Program-made: the position numbers and the translations under genes | NCBI RefSeq assembly: GCF_006442975.2 | Contig: NZ_CP083954.1 | Span: forward strand, 3,045,501 to 3,109,500 | DNA: 64,000 bases | Direction of reading: 5' to 3' | From: Mesorhizobium sp. B2-1-1 | GTDB taxonomy: Bacteria > Pseudomonadota > Alphaproteobacteria > Rhizobiales > Rhizobiaceae | Notes under the pieces: model-generated | What the model saw: only the letters and a program-made list of their open reading frames with translations | Database searches by the model: none | What the model was told of the DNA's origin: nothing | Shown: positions 26,559 to 35,576 of the stretch, piece after piece | Position numbering within the stretch: the stretch's first letter is position 1 | How the letters are laid out: each line of letters begins with the position of its first letter

Positions 26559-27128
26559 TCAGCGATAGGGCGAGTAGCACTGCTGGCGTGGGCCGTTATA
26601 GGGCTGGAAGGTGTTGTCGTAAGCGCGATACGAGCGGTATCTGTTGTAGCACCACCGGACATGGGCGCTCGACAGCCGGCCGGCGCGATAGTAGCGGCGC
26701 GGCGGTGCATCGTAGTAATTGTAGTTGTTGTACATGCTGCCGAGGCCGAGCCCCAAGCCAAGCCCCAGGATCGCGGCGCCGGCGCTGTCATCATAGTAGC
26801 GGCCGCGATAATGGTGGCGGCGCCAACGCCAATCATCGCCGCCGTTCCAGTGACGACCGCTCCAGTGACGGCCGCCCCAATCGCCGCGGTTCCAATTGCC
26901 GTGGTTCCACCCGCCCGACCGGCGCCATCTCCAGTCGTTGTTGAAGCTCCGGTTGTTGCCGCCGGCCCAGCTGTCACGCACAGGCGTGACCGTCGGCGCC
27001 GCGGTGCTGGCTGGGATCGACAGCTCCGGCTGAAGGATTGGTCCGGCAGCGGATGGTGCCGTGATGCCGGAGAAGATACCGAGCGCTATCAGCCCGGATT
27101 TGACTGTGGAAGAAAAGAGCGCGTTCAT
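26559..27128 (-). CDS. BA14K-family secreted/membrane-associated protein
   Basis: 189-residue exported protein. A signal peptide with a hydrophobic core ([19 protein letters not shown]) suggests cleavage near residue 28. The middle is unusual: Trp/Arg/Asn/His/Gly-rich repeats ([20 protein letters not shown]) and a GLGLGLGLG run near residue 125 that could be a glycine-zipper membrane segment. The C-terminal ~35 residues ([20 protein letters not shown], ending [10 protein letters not shown]) are the BA14K domain with its two conserved Cys. BA14K-domain proteins are common in Rhizobiales; the Brucella prototype is immunoreactive and lectin-like. The ATG at 27128 has a GGAGA ribosome site. Confidence 0.82.
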   Translation of the reverse strand: MNALFSSTVKSGLIALGIFSGITAPSAAGPILQPELSIPASTAAPTVTPVRDSWAGGNNRSFNNDWRWRRSGGWNHGNWNRGDWGGRHWSGRHWNGGDDWRWRRHHYRGRYYDDSAGAAILGLGLGLGLGSMYNNYNYYDAPPRRYYRAGRLSSAHVRWCYNRYRSYRAYDNTFQPYNGPRQQCYSPYR

Positions 27129-27316
27129 TGCACTTCTCCAAGAGAACAGGCCCCACGCCGACCCTGGGATGGGCCCACTGTGGGTCTTTGCGTCTGAACG
27201 GCGGATGAACGGAAAGGTTCCCTCAACCATGGCGCGAGGCGCGCCAGGATCAATCGATTCCAGCTGGTGGTTGCCCGGCCTTGTTTTCTGCCGCGCTTGC
27301 GGGCAAAGGTCATGAT

Positions 27317-28429
27317 ATGTCGCTGCGTCTTGCAACCTTCAATGTCGAGAACCTGATGAACAGGTTCGATTTCTCCGGATACCGCAACCAGCTCAACGAG
27401 GACCGGACGCTGGCTCTCTTCGATATCCAGAGCGAGGCCGAGTACAAGATGCTGGAGCAGGCCCGCGCCATCGCGCAGTCGGACGACATGCGGCAGCTGA
27501 CGGCGCTGGCCATAGCGGCCACGCGCGCGGATATCATCTGCATGCAGGAGGTCGACAATATCGAAGCCCTCAAGGCGTTCGAATATGGCTATCTTTTCAA
27601 GATGGTGGGGCAGGGCTACCGCCAGAAGTACACCGCTGCCGGCAATGATTCGCGCGGCATCGACGTCGCCGTGATGATGCGCAGCGAGACCGCGCAGGGC
27701 CAGCCCATCGAATTCGTGCGCATGACCAGCCACGCCTATGTGACCTATGAACAGTTCGGGCTGCACACGCCGGAGCTGGCGGCGCTCGGCAACCAGCCCA
27801 ATGAACGTATCTTCCGGCGCGACTGCCTGGAAGTGGACATTACCGTTGGCGGTTCGCCGCTGACACTCTATCTCGTGCACTTCAAGTCGATGGGCTCGCC
27901 CCGCAACGGGCTCGACGGGCGTGAAGCGACGATGCCGGTCCGCATCGCGGAGGCGCAGGCGGTGCGCCGGATCATCGAGGAGCGCTTCGGGGCGGATCAT
28001 GCAGCCGACAAGCGCTGGGCGATCTGCGGCGACATGAACGATTACCGCCAGCGCGTGAAGATCGCCGGCGACGAATTCGACGGCTATCGTTTCGAGGTGG
28101 TCGACGAGAACCTGTCCTGCATCAACGTGCTGACGGCCGGCGGTTTTTGCGAAAACGTGGTCGAGAGGCGGCCGGAAATGAACCGCTGGACCTTCTACCA
28201 CACGCGTGGGCCGCAAGAGCGGCATTTGTGCCAGCTCGATTATATCCTGCTGTCCAAGGGATTGGCGGCTAAGAACGCCACCGCCGTCCCGGACATCATC
28301 CGCAACGGCCAGCCCTGGCGCACGATCTTTCCTGCCGGCCAGGAAGTGGAGCGCTTTCCGCGCGCCGGCTGGGACCGGCCCAAGGCATCGGACCATTGTC
28401 CGGTGGCGATCACGCTGGACATGGCCTGA
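27317..28429 (+). CDS. Endonuclease/exonuclease/phosphatase (EEP) family hydrolase
   Basis: 370-residue metal-dependent hydrolase of the EEP (DNase I-like) fold. The N-terminus [15 protein letters not shown] has the conserved Asn-x-Glu-Asn-Leu start, and [15 protein letters not shown] provides the metal-binding Glu. ICGDMNDYR is the Asp-x-Asn catalytic pair. LDYILLSKG and [14 protein letters not shown] provide the terminal Asp-His pair. Substrates in this fold range from DNA to phospholipids and inositol phosphates; none can be assigned. No signal peptide is visible, so it appears cytosolic. Its stop is 3 bp before the GTG of the Nudix-like gene, so the two form an operon. Confidence 0.85.
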   Translation: MSLRLATFNVENLMNRFDFSGYRNQLNEDRTLALFDIQSEAEYKMLEQARAIAQSDDMRQLTALAIAATRADIICMQEVDNIEALKAFEYGYLFKMVGQGYRQKYTAAGNDSRGIDVAVMMRSETAQGQPIEFVRMTSHAYVTYEQFGLHTPELAALGNQPNERIFRRDCLEVDITVGGSPLTLYLVHFKSMGSPRNGLDGREATMPVRIAEAQAVRRIIEERFGADHAADKRWAICGDMNDYRQRVKIAGDEFDGYRFEVVDENLSCINVLTAGGFCENVVERRPEMNRWTFYHTRGPQERHLCQLDYILLSKGLAAKNATAVPDIIRNGQPWRTIFPAGQEVERFPRAGWDRPKASDHCPVAITLDMA

Positions 28430-28432
28430 GCC

Positions 28433-29149
28433 GTGAGCTTCGACCTGCCGCGCAACGTTATTTTGCCGGTCGACGCCGTCGATGTCCGGCTCGACCCTGG
28501 CCCGCATCCTTTTTCGCTGGATAATGCCGAGGCGATCGCCGCGAACTGGCAGCATGAGATCGCGGCCAACCCCGCGCTCTTCGACGGCCCCGTGGTGCTG
28601 CTCTCGCGACTGGCCTGGCGCGACAATCGCCTCGTCGGCCGGTGCCACGCGGTCAACTACTCCACGTTCATGCTTTGGCGTAAACGGCGCGAGAATTCCG
28701 GCGCCGAGCACGCCTATGCCCATGCCATGCTTGTGGCCGGCGACAATGCGCTGGTGGCGATTCGCATGGCCGCCCACACCGTTACTGCCGGCCGCGTCTA
28801 TTTCGCCGCCGGTTCCTTCGAACCGGCCGATTTTCGCGATGGCCTCGTCGATGTCGATTTCAATATGATCCGCGAGGTGCGGGAAGAAACCGGCCTCGAC
28901 ATTTCAGGCGCCGCACGCGGCCTGCATTACCATGCCCTGTCGACGGAAAGCGGCACGGTGATCTTCCGCCGCTACCGGGTTCCCGAGCCCGCCGAGGAGA
29001 TCGCGCGGCGCATCTCGGCCTTCGTCGCAACCGAGGCCGAACCGGAGATCGTCGGTCCGGTCATCATCCGCCACGCCGCCGACCTGCCGCACGGGCTGAT
29101 GCCGCACATGAAGCCGCTGATCGAGTGGCATTTTGCGAACGCGGACTAA
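28433..29149 (+). CDS. Nudix-like hydrolase
   Basis: 238-residue protein with a partial Nudix box: MIREVREETGLDI (residues about 145-157) gives the REUxEExGU half of the consensus. The preceding glycine loop (AAGSFEPADFRDG) is expanded relative to the canonical GX5E spacing. Flanking features such as YSTFMLWRKRRE and FRRYRVPEPAEEIARRI are consistent with a divergent Nudix family acting on nucleoside-diphosphate derivatives. The start is GTG at 28433, three bases after the upstream stop, so it is coupled to the EEP hydrolase gene. Substrate is unknown. Confidence 0.75.
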   Translation: MSFDLPRNVILPVDAVDVRLDPGPHPFSLDNAEAIAANWQHEIAANPALFDGPVVLLSRLAWRDNRLVGRCHAVNYSTFMLWRKRRENSGAEHAYAHAMLVAGDNALVAIRMAAHTVTAGRVYFAAGSFEPADFRDGLVDVDFNMIREVREETGLDISGAARGLHYHALSTESGTVIFRRYRVPEPAEEIARRISAFVATEAEPEIVGPVIIRHAADLPHGLMPHMKPLIEWHFANAD

Positions 29150-29219
29150 ACCTTACCTTCCGTGCTGATCGCCAATGCCGGCATACGAAGGTCTGAGTGG
29201 CTGCCTGCAACCCCAAACA

Positions 29220-29483
29220 TCGGGTGCGTGCGCGGACAATCGTCTCGATCAGGATGTGTTGCCACTGTTTGCAGGCCGCATTCTGCCTTTCGACCTCGAC
29301 GCGTCGCGCGCCTATGCCGACCTCATGGTAAAGGCGAGAGCCTCAGGAAAGGCGATCGGCAATGCGGATGGCTACATCGCAGCCACGGCCGCAGCAAACG
29401 GTCTTACGGTCGCCACCCGCGACACCAGTCCATTCGCGGCCGCCGGATTGAATACGATTAATCCCTGGGAAACAGCGTCGTAG
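29220..29483 (+). pseudogene. VapC-type PIN-domain toxin remnant (C-terminal half)
   Basis: Translation of this stretch gives the second half of a VapC toxin: DVLPLFAGRILPFDLDASRA, then YADLMVKARASGKAIGNADGYIAATAAANGLTVATRD and a terminal FAAAGLNTINPWE. These correspond to the PIN-domain acidic residues (the second Asp in NADGYIAA and the final TRD). The N-terminal half with the first catalytic Asp (usual MIVLDTNVISE-like start) is absent, and upstream codons give unrelated sequence. No vapB antitoxin gene precedes it. I read this as a decayed toxin-antitoxin locus rather than a functional gene. Confidence 0.75.
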
Positions 29484-29507
29484 CCGCGCCTTTGCTTTCC
29501 AATCGCC

Positions 29508-30725
29508 TTATTCATGCCGCAGCGCGTCGATCGGGTCGAGCCTGGCGCCGCGCAGCGCCGGGAAGAAGCCGAAGACCATGCCGATCAGCGCGGAAAAGCC
29601 GACGGCGAGCAGGATGACTGCCGGGCTCGGCGCAAAGGGAATGGCCAGCGTCGCCGAGGCGAGACCGGCCAGCGAGAGCCCGATCAGGATGCCGATGATG
29701 CCGCCGAGCAGCGACAGCACCGTCGCCTCGACCAGGAACTGGATGAGGATGTGCTTTTCATGCGCGCCGATGGCGAGCCTGATGCCGATCTCGCGGGTGC
29801 GCTCGGTGACCGACACCAGCATGATGTTCATGATGCCGATGCCGCCGACCAGCAGGCTGACGCCGGCGACCGCGCCCAGCATGCCGGTCATGGTGGTGGT
29901 GGCGCTGGCCATGGCATCGGCGATCTGGGTCATGTCGCGGATCGCGAAATCGCTTTCGCGGTCGGGCGTGAGGCGTCTGGCGTCGCGCAGAATATCCTCG
30001 ACGCGCGGCTGCAGCTCGCTGGTCGGGGTGCGGTCGTCGGCGGCGACGTAGATGTTGTCGATGTTGCGGTTGCCCGCAATGCGCCGCTGATAGGCATGCA
30101 GCGGCATCAACACGACATTGTCCTGGTCCTGGCCGAAGCCGGTATAGCCCTTCGGCTCGAGCAGACCGATGATCTTGCAGGAGGTGCGGTTGACGCGGAT
30201 GATTTCGCCCTCCGGGTCGCCGGCACCGAAGAACTGCTGGCGCACCGTCTCACCGATCAGGCATACGCCGGTGCCCGAGCGGGTCTCGGACTCACTGAAC
30301 GAACGGCCTGAGACCAGTTTCCAGTCGCGAGCATCGAGATAGGCACTGTCGGTGCCGGTGACGCCGGAGGTCAGGCTCTCGGTACCGAAGATGACGCGGA
30401 CCTGCTTCTGCGAGGCCGGCGAAATGGCGCGTGCGCCTGTCAGATGGGCAATGAGCGCGGCAAGATCCTTTTCGGTGAGCGGACGGACGACCTGGTCGAG
30501 CCCGCCCGGGCCGCCGGGACCGGCCGGGCGGCCGGAGCGCACAACCAGAAGATTGCTGCCGAGCTTGGCGATGTCGTCCTTGACCTTGGCGGTGGTGCCG
30601 GCGCCAATGGTGAGCATGGCGATGACCGCGGCGACGCCGATGACGATGCCGAGCAAGGTCAGGAACGAGCGCAGCATGTTGCGGCGGATCGAGCGCAAGG
30701 AGAGGCGGACGGTTTCCCAGAGCAT
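29508..30725 (-). CDS. MacB-like ABC transporter permease
   Basis: 405-residue FtsX/MacB-type permease with four transmembrane helices: one near the N-terminus (FLTLLGIVIGVAAVIAMLTI, about 21-40) and three in the C-terminal third. A large periplasmic MacB_PCD domain lies between. A Gly/Pro-rich linker (GRPAGPGGPGGL, about 67-78) lies at the start of the periplasmic domain. In MacAB-TolC systems this protein conveys mechanical force to extrude macrolides, peptides or siderophores across the outer membrane. Here the permease and ATPase are separate polypeptides, unlike E. coli MacB, which fuses them. It is the last gene of a three-gene minus-strand operon. Confidence 0.88.
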   Translation of the reverse strand: MLWETVRLSLRSIRRNMLRSFLTLLGIVIGVAAVIAMLTIGAGTTAKVKDDIAKLGSNLLVVRSGRPAGPGGPGGLDQVVRPLTEKDLAALIAHLTGARAISPASQKQVRVIFGTESLTSGVTGTDSAYLDARDWKLVSGRSFSESETRSGTGVCLIGETVRQQFFGAGDPEGEIIRVNRTSCKIIGLLEPKGYTGFGQDQDNVVLMPLHAYQRRIAGNRNIDNIYVAADDRTPTSELQPRVEDILRDARRLTPDRESDFAIRDMTQIADAMASATTTMTGMLGAVAGVSLLVGGIGIMNIMLVSVTERTREIGIRLAIGAHEKHILIQFLVEATVLSLLGGIIGILIGLSLAGLASATLAIPFAPSPAVILLAVGFSALIGMVFGFFPALRGARLDPIDALRHE

Positions 30726-30727
30726 TG

Positions 30728-31435
30728 TCAGGCCACCTCGACGGTCATGGTGTCGGAGGCGACATGGCCGTCGAGGAAGCGCACCGTGCGCTCGGCATAT
30801 TCGGCGACGTCGGCCTCGTGGGTGACCATGGTGATGGTCAGGCCAAGCTCCTTGTTCAGTTGCGTCAGCAACTCCATGATCTCGTGCGTGCGGGCAGTGT
30901 CGAGATTGCCGGTCGGTTCGTCGGCGACGAGCAGCGTCGGCCTCGTGACAATGGCGCGCGCGATCGCCACGCGCTGTTGCTGGCCGCCGGAAAGCTCGGC
31001 CGGAGTGTGATGCTCGCGACCGACAAGGCCGACTTGCGCCAGCGCCTGCATGGCAAGATCGCGGCGCTCGCGGCTGGCCACGCCGCGATAGATCAGCGGC
31101 AGTTCGACATTTTCCGCCGCCGTGGTGCGCGCCAGCAGATTATAGCCCTGGAAGACGAAGCCGACATAGAGGTTGCGCAGCATGGCGCGGCGGTTGCGGT
31201 CGAGCCGGCCGGCATCGACGCCCATGAAGGAATAGGTGCCGGCGGTCGGCGTGTCGAGGCAGCCGATGATGTTCATCGCCGTCGATTTGCCGGAGCCGGA
31301 CGGGCCCATGATGGCGACGAATTCGCCGCGCCGGATCGCCAGGTCGACGCCGGCCAGCGCGTGCACCTTGGCTTCGCCATGGCCGTAGCTCTTCCAGACC
31401 TTGTCGAAGGTGATGAGGGGGGCGCCCATCGCCAC
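30728..31435 (-). CDS. MacB/LolD-like ABC transporter ATP-binding protein
   Basis: 235-residue ATPase. Walker A is GPSGSGKST (residues about 44-52), the signature is LSGGQQQR, Walker B is LLVADEPTGNLD, and the H-loop is VTHEAD. This is the MacB/LolD/FtsE-type composition. The start is taken as GTG 31435, eight bases after GGAG; ATG at 31429 is the alternative. Two bases separate its stop from the permease ATG, and four lie between the adaptor stop and its start, so the three genes form a tight operon energising export. Confidence 0.9.
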   Translation of the reverse strand: MAMGAPLITFDKVWKSYGHGEAKVHALAGVDLAIRRGEFVAIMGPSGSGKSTAMNIIGCLDTPTAGTYSFMGVDAGRLDRNRRAMLRNLYVGFVFQGYNLLARTTAAENVELPLIYRGVASRERRDLAMQALAQVGLVGREHHTPAELSGGQQQRVAIARAIVTRPTLLVADEPTGNLDTARTHEIMELLTQLNKELGLTITMVTHEADVAEYAERTVRFLDGHVASDTMTVEVA

Positions 31436-31439
31436 GAAG

Positions 31440-32732
31440 TCAGCTCCGCTGCTGCGAGGCCGTGATGACCTGCGCCCCCTCTGACAGGCCCGAGGTGATC
31501 TCGGTCAGCTCGCCGTCGGTCGAGCCGATCCTGACGTTGACCGGATGCGGACGGCCTTTCTCCAGCACGTAGAGCATGCGTGAGCCGTCGGTCGGCGGCG
31601 CTGCCGCCTGGCGCTGGCGATTGCCGCCGGGACGTCCCATGCGGCCGGTGAACAGGTCGCTCAGGCTCCAGCCGCGGGCGGCCTGCTGCGCAGGACGATA
31701 GCGGAAGGCGGAGGAGGGGACGGTCAGCACGTCCTTGGCCTGCCGGGTGACGACCGAAACAGTGGCCGTCATGCCGGGGCGCAGCAACAGCTCGTTGTTG
31801 TCGACCTCGAGCCGCGCATTGTAGGTGACGACGCCGTCGGTGGTGACCGAGGCGTAGGAGATGTCGCGGATCTCGGCGTCGAACGGCCGCTCCGGGAAGG
31901 CATCCACGGTGAAGCGGGCATGCTGGCCCGGCTTCACCGCGCCAATATCGGCTTCGTCGACCGCCGCCACCAGTTCCATGTTCCTGAGATCGGCGGCGAT
32001 GATGAACAGCACCGGCGCCTGCAAGGAGGAGGCGACCGTCTGGCCGGGGTCGACAGAGCGCGTCAGCACGATGCCGTCGATCGGCGCATAGATGGTGCTG
32101 TTGGCAAGGTCGGTCTGCTGCGATTTCAGGTCGGCGTTGGCGATGGCGAGATTGGCCTCGGCGCTATCGAGCGCTGCCTTCGAACGGTCGCGGGTCGCGG
32201 TCGCCGCTTCGAGCGACTGGTCGGTGGCCATGCCGCGCTTGGTGAGGGCGGCGGCGCGCACGAGCGCGCTCTCATTCTCGGCCAGCGTCACGGTGGCGTC
32301 CGCGACATTGGCGGCGGCCGCCTTGGCGGATGCCTCGGCGCGTTCGATCTGCACCTGCAGCTTGGCGGTGTCGAGCGCGGCCAGCACATCGCCCTTCTTG
32401 ACCTGCTGGTTCTCGTTGACCGAGACTGAACGAATGATGCCCGAGAGCTGGCTGGAAATGTCGACCTGGGTGAGGGGCTGCAAGATGCCGGTCGCCGAAA
32501 CCTCGACAGTGAGGTCGGCCTTGGCGGCGGGCGCCGTCGTATAGTCGATCTTGACCGGCGAGCCGGCATACCACTGGTAGCCGGCAAAAGCCGCGACAAG
32601 GACGATCAGCGCCAGCAGCGCATAGAGCCAGCCGCGGCGGCGATTCTTGCGCCGCCCCGTCTGGTCGAGCCCGAGCGCGGTCTCGATGGCGGAATCCGAT
32701 TCCGTCTTTGGCAGATTGACAATCTGGTCCAC
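31440..32732 (-). CDS. MacA-like periplasmic adaptor (HlyD family)
   Basis: 430-residue membrane fusion protein. A single N-terminal transmembrane helix (WLYALLALIVLVAAFAGYQW, about 36-55) follows a cytosolic stretch of 30-35 residues. The lipoyl half-motifs flank a long coiled-coil hairpin (QIERAEASAKAAAANVADAT to NADLKSQQTDLAN). The barrel contains APIDGIVLTRSVDPGQTVAS. A Gly/Arg-rich insertion (GRMGRPGGNRQRQ) lies near residue 365. MacA adaptors stimulate the MacB ATPase and bridge to TolC. Start GTG 32732 is preceded by AGGGGG; no ATG is available nearby. It is first in the operon. Confidence 0.88.
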   Translation of the reverse strand: MDQIVNLPKTESDSAIETALGLDQTGRRKNRRRGWLYALLALIVLVAAFAGYQWYAGSPVKIDYTTAPAAKADLTVEVSATGILQPLTQVDISSQLSGIIRSVSVNENQQVKKGDVLAALDTAKLQVQIERAEASAKAAAANVADATVTLAENESALVRAAALTKRGMATDQSLEAATATRDRSKAALDSAEANLAIANADLKSQQTDLANSTIYAPIDGIVLTRSVDPGQTVASSLQAPVLFIIAADLRNMELVAAVDEADIGAVKPGQHARFTVDAFPERPFDAEIRDISYASVTTDGVVTYNARLEVDNNELLLRPGMTATVSVVTRQAKDVLTVPSSAFRYRPAQQAARGWSLSDLFTGRMGRPGGNRQRQAAAPPTDGSRMLYVLEKGRPHPVNVRIGSTDGELTEITSGLSEGAQVITASQQRS

Positions 32733-32862
32733 GCCGGACCCCCTGAAGCGCAATAAGTCCCTATGAGTGCACAGATCAGTGCTAATGGTTCGAATATCAA
32801 ATTAAATTTCGCTCATGTTGGGATTGAGGCAGAAATTCGGATCAAAGCGGAAGGTTTCCTCC

Positions 32863-33795
32863 ATGAGACGCGATTACTTGCTTTACGATGTGTTTACGAC
32901 CGATCGGCTGGCCGGCAACCCGCTGGCGGTGGTGTTGGACAGCGGCGGACTGGACACGGCTGCGATGCAGGCCATCGCGCGAGAGTTCAACCTGTCGGAA
33001 TCGGTGTTCGTGCTGCCGCCGGACAATCCCAAGCACCGCGCCCGTATCCGCATCTTCACGCCCGACTATGAAATGCCTTTCGCCGGCCACCCGACCGTGG
33101 GCTCGGCGATCGCGCTGGCCGAACTGGCCGATATCGCGCTCGCTGAAATGGCCGACAATGACGGCGCTGCGAGCATTTTCGTGCTGGAGGAAAACATCGG
33201 CCCGGTGCGCTGTGCCGTCAGCAAGCACGATGGCGCCACCTTCGCCGAATTCGACCTGGCGAAGCTGCCGGAGCCGCTGAAGCTCGAAGCCGACCCGGTG
33301 GCGATCGGCGCCGCCCTTGGCCTGGCGCCGCACGAGATCGGTTTCGAGAATCACCGCGTCGCGTTCTGGTCGGCGGGCGTGCCCTACGTGACCATACCGG
33401 TGGCCAATCTGGAGGCGGCCGGCCGGATCCGGCTCGACAATCAGGCGTGGTCGGAACTGGCGCCGCGCAAGAGCGAATGGGCCTTTGCCAGTCCCTATGT
33501 CTATTGCCGAGAGACGGTGAACCACGAGAGCGCCTTCCATGTGCGCATGATCGTGCCCGGCACGCCTTCCTACGAGGACCCGGCGACGGGCTCGGCGGCG
33601 GCGGCTTTCGCCGGCGCCGTTATGCATTTCGACGCTCCGACGGATGGCGTTTCGCAGCTGTGGATCGAACAGGGGCTGGAGATGGGGCGGCCCTCGCGTA
33701 TCCGCCTGGAACTAAGTGTACAGGGCGGAAAACTGGTCTCGGCGCGCATCGGTGGCAACGCGGTCAAGGTGGCGGAAGGCAAGCTGTTCGTCTGA
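32863..33795 (+). CDS. PhzF-family isomerase/epimerase
   Basis: 310-residue protein of the PhzF/YddE fold (diaminopimelate-epimerase-like). The N-terminus YLLYDVFTTDRLAGNPLAVV and the catalytic segment REFNLSESVFVLPP (Glu at about 45 is the family general acid/base) are clear, as is PFAGHPTVGSAIALA. The C-terminal half contains YEDPATGSAAAAFAGAV. The best-known member isomerises trans-2,3-dihydro-3-hydroxyanthranilate in phenazine synthesis. No phenazine genes are nearby, so this is one of the many family members of unknown substrate. ATG 32863 has GGAAGG nine bases upstream. Confidence 0.88.
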   Translation: MRRDYLLYDVFTTDRLAGNPLAVVLDSGGLDTAAMQAIAREFNLSESVFVLPPDNPKHRARIRIFTPDYEMPFAGHPTVGSAIALAELADIALAEMADNDGAASIFVLEENIGPVRCAVSKHDGATFAEFDLAKLPEPLKLEADPVAIGAALGLAPHEIGFENHRVAFWSAGVPYVTIPVANLEAAGRIRLDNQAWSELAPRKSEWAFASPYVYCRETVNHESAFHVRMIVPGTPSYEDPATGSAAAAFAGAVMHFDAPTDGVSQLWIEQGLEMGRPSRIRLELSVQGGKLVSARIGGNAVKVAEGKLFV

Positions 33796-33902
33796 CCATC
33801 TGCGTCACTTCGGCGATTTGTCGGGAAATGATTCCGGCAGGGCTGGACAGGACCGGCATCGGCGGCTATATGCCCGCCAACGCCGGTTTTTGCCGGCCGA
33901 GT

Positions 33903-33978
<76 letters not shown>

Positions 33979-34231
33979 AATTCTTCAAAGACTTGGTGGA
34001 AAGACCCGGAAAGCGGGGGAACGTGGGACGGGATTGCGGCCGTCCTACGTAGGATTTCAGCCGTGGCTGATCCGATCATTGCTGAGCCTCCCACTGGCGG
34101 CGCACCCAGTGCGCATCTGACTCCAGCCGCCTCAAATCATTTAGTTTTGGCCGACAAGCATTGTTGCTTGTCGGCCAGTTGCGCGTGTGATTTCTTCTCC
34201 ACGCATTGGGGTTCTTTATTGGGGGCGAATC
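33979..34231. other. Structured 253-bp gap between tRNA-Lys and the orphan gene
   Basis: No convincing gene. Besides the strong hairpin at 34148-34177 it contains a 12-bp palindrome TCCTACGTAGGA (34043-34054) and a small stem GCGCAC/GTGCGC (34100-34114). The gap should contain the promoter of the orphan gene and the tRNA terminator. No integrase fragment is visible. Confidence 0.5.
34148..34177 (+). repeat. Perfect 13-bp stem-loop upstream of the orphan gene
   Basis: TGGCCGACAAGCA (34148-34160) pairs perfectly with TGCTTGTCGGCCA (34165-34177) around a TTGT loop. There is no T-run on either strand, so it is not a standard terminator. It would lie in the 5' untranslated region of the gene at 34232, or it could be a recombination or regulatory structure. 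Confidence 0.7.
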
Positions 34232-35569
34232 ATGGCTGTAGAGCACTATCTACAAATACCTCGAGCTAAGGACTGTGACCTAATAGCGTTCTTTCGCCAG
34301 GTCGCAACTATCCTCGGCTCCGATGTCATCGCCATACGACAGTTCGGCTCTGCCAAGGGAGTGCAGATACCGCTGGCGAGTGAGGATCTACCATTTGAGC
34401 CCTATGCAAGTTCAAATGCATACCTAATACAGAGTATTACAACGACAATAAACAAATTTTCAGTCTCTCTCTCTAGAGACTCTGATTCCCAAAGCTTTAT
34501 TTTTGATCGAATTAAAACCCATAACGGACAGTATGACCATCAACAGGTTGCTAATCCATTTGGTGAAGATACAATATATAAAGTCAACAATATAGCTAAC
34601 AGTATATTCCTAAATTCGATAGAATCGTCTGCTCTGTTGTATTCGGATCCGGACACTTATAGAGAATTGCTAGCCTCGCATCAGCGGATGATTGAGAGAA
34701 TGCAAGAGTCCGTTGTCTCCGTTGGCGAGCAGGTTGCTTCAGAGCGGATTCGCCTGGAAAAAGAGGCCGCGCAACGGTTGACGGTTCTCGAAACCGAATT
34801 CGAGAAACGAAAAACCTTGGCAGAACAAGCACTCGATGACGTGCGTCAGGCGCTGGAACGCCGAGAGGAGCAACTACAGACACGAGCGAAGGAGCTAGAC
34901 GACAGAGATCACATTCACGCGCGACGCGAACTAAGGGAGCAGATTACAAGTGGGATAGCGACAAGGCTCAGAAGCTCCATGGTTCCAGCGCAAACATCGT
35001 TCATTGGGTGGGGAGTTTTCTTTCTTACGTTAGTCGGGACGGTTTTCCTCGCTGTGACATCGGTCTATTCGCTTCAGGAGTTTTCCCAACTCCTGAAGTC
35101 TGCGATACAAAGTGCTGGCTCAAAAATGGAATCGCCGGAAGACAAATTGGCCATAGCGCGTGTGCAGTCCAGTCAGGCGTGGGTCGTTCTTGCCAGGGCT
35201 GCTGTGACTGGAATTGGTGCGGTTGCCTTCCTCGTCTATGCGATTGCCTGGCTTAAGAATATTTATCACGATCGATTGCGCGCTCATCGCGATCTTGAGC
35301 GATATTCTATCGACCTAAATCGGGCCAGCTGGGCCGTCGAAACAATTATGGAAGCCAAACACGATGGATCGACTATTCCAGACATTTTAGTGGCTGGTGT
35401 TTCCAGAAATTTATTTGGCGAAGGAGATAAATCGTCCGACGGCCATGGATCAGAGGCGTTGGGGTCTCTTCTGCGGGCATCCACCAGAGCCAAAATTGGA
35501 CCTACCGGAGCCGAGTTCGAAATGACCAGTCGTGGCGCGCGCAAGCTCGCAGACGAAATAGACAGCTAG
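34232..35569 (+). CDS. Unrecognised coiled-coil membrane protein, AT-richer than its neighbours
   Basis: 445-residue protein that I cannot assign to a family. Residues 1-140 form a soluble domain (DLIAFFRQVATILGSDVIAI, then RQFGSAKGVQIPLASEDLPF). About 145-235 is a long charged coiled coil (ERMQESVVSVGEQVASERIR, then EKRKTLAEQALDDVRQALER). Two hydrophobic helices follow, at about 255-280 (FIGWGVFFLTLVGTVFLAVT) and 317-341 (VVLARAAVTGIGAVAFLVYA), with a 36-residue loop between. A soluble tail of about 100 residues is last. No signal peptide or catalytic motif is seen. The 5' half of the gene is visibly AT-rich, with codons such as ATA and AAT common, unlike all flanking genes; this, and the adjacent tRNA, suggest acquisition by transfer. 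The start ATG 34232 has only a GGGGG upstream. Confidence 0.8.
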   Translation: MAVEHYLQIPRAKDCDLIAFFRQVATILGSDVIAIRQFGSAKGVQIPLASEDLPFEPYASSNAYLIQSITTTINKFSVSLSRDSDSQSFIFDRIKTHNGQYDHQQVANPFGEDTIYKVNNIANSIFLNSIESSALLYSDPDTYRELLASHQRMIERMQESVVSVGEQVASERIRLEKEAAQRLTVLETEFEKRKTLAEQALDDVRQALERREEQLQTRAKELDDRDHIHARRELREQITSGIATRLRSSMVPAQTSFIGWGVFFLTLVGTVFLAVTSVYSLQEFSQLLKSAIQSAGSKMESPEDKLAIARVQSSQAWVVLARAAVTGIGAVAFLVYAIAWLKNIYHDRLRAHRDLERYSIDLNRASWAVETIMEAKHDGSTIPDILVAGVSRNLFGEGDKSSDGHGSEALGSLLRASTRAKIGPTGAEFEMTSRGARKLADEIDS

Positions 35570-35576
35570 CGTACTG

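Noticed and set aside
27125..28777. A 550-codon minus-strand frame over the EEP and Nudix-like genes
   Set aside because: Two plus-strand genes with catalytic motifs occupy the region and are adjacent as an operon; the minus-strand product has no recognisable features.
34100..34108. GCGCACCCA repeated from the tRNA-Lys 3' end, as a possible attachment site
   Set aside because: Only 9 bp, inside a small local hairpin and upstream of the orphan gene rather than flanking it; expected by chance in this composition.
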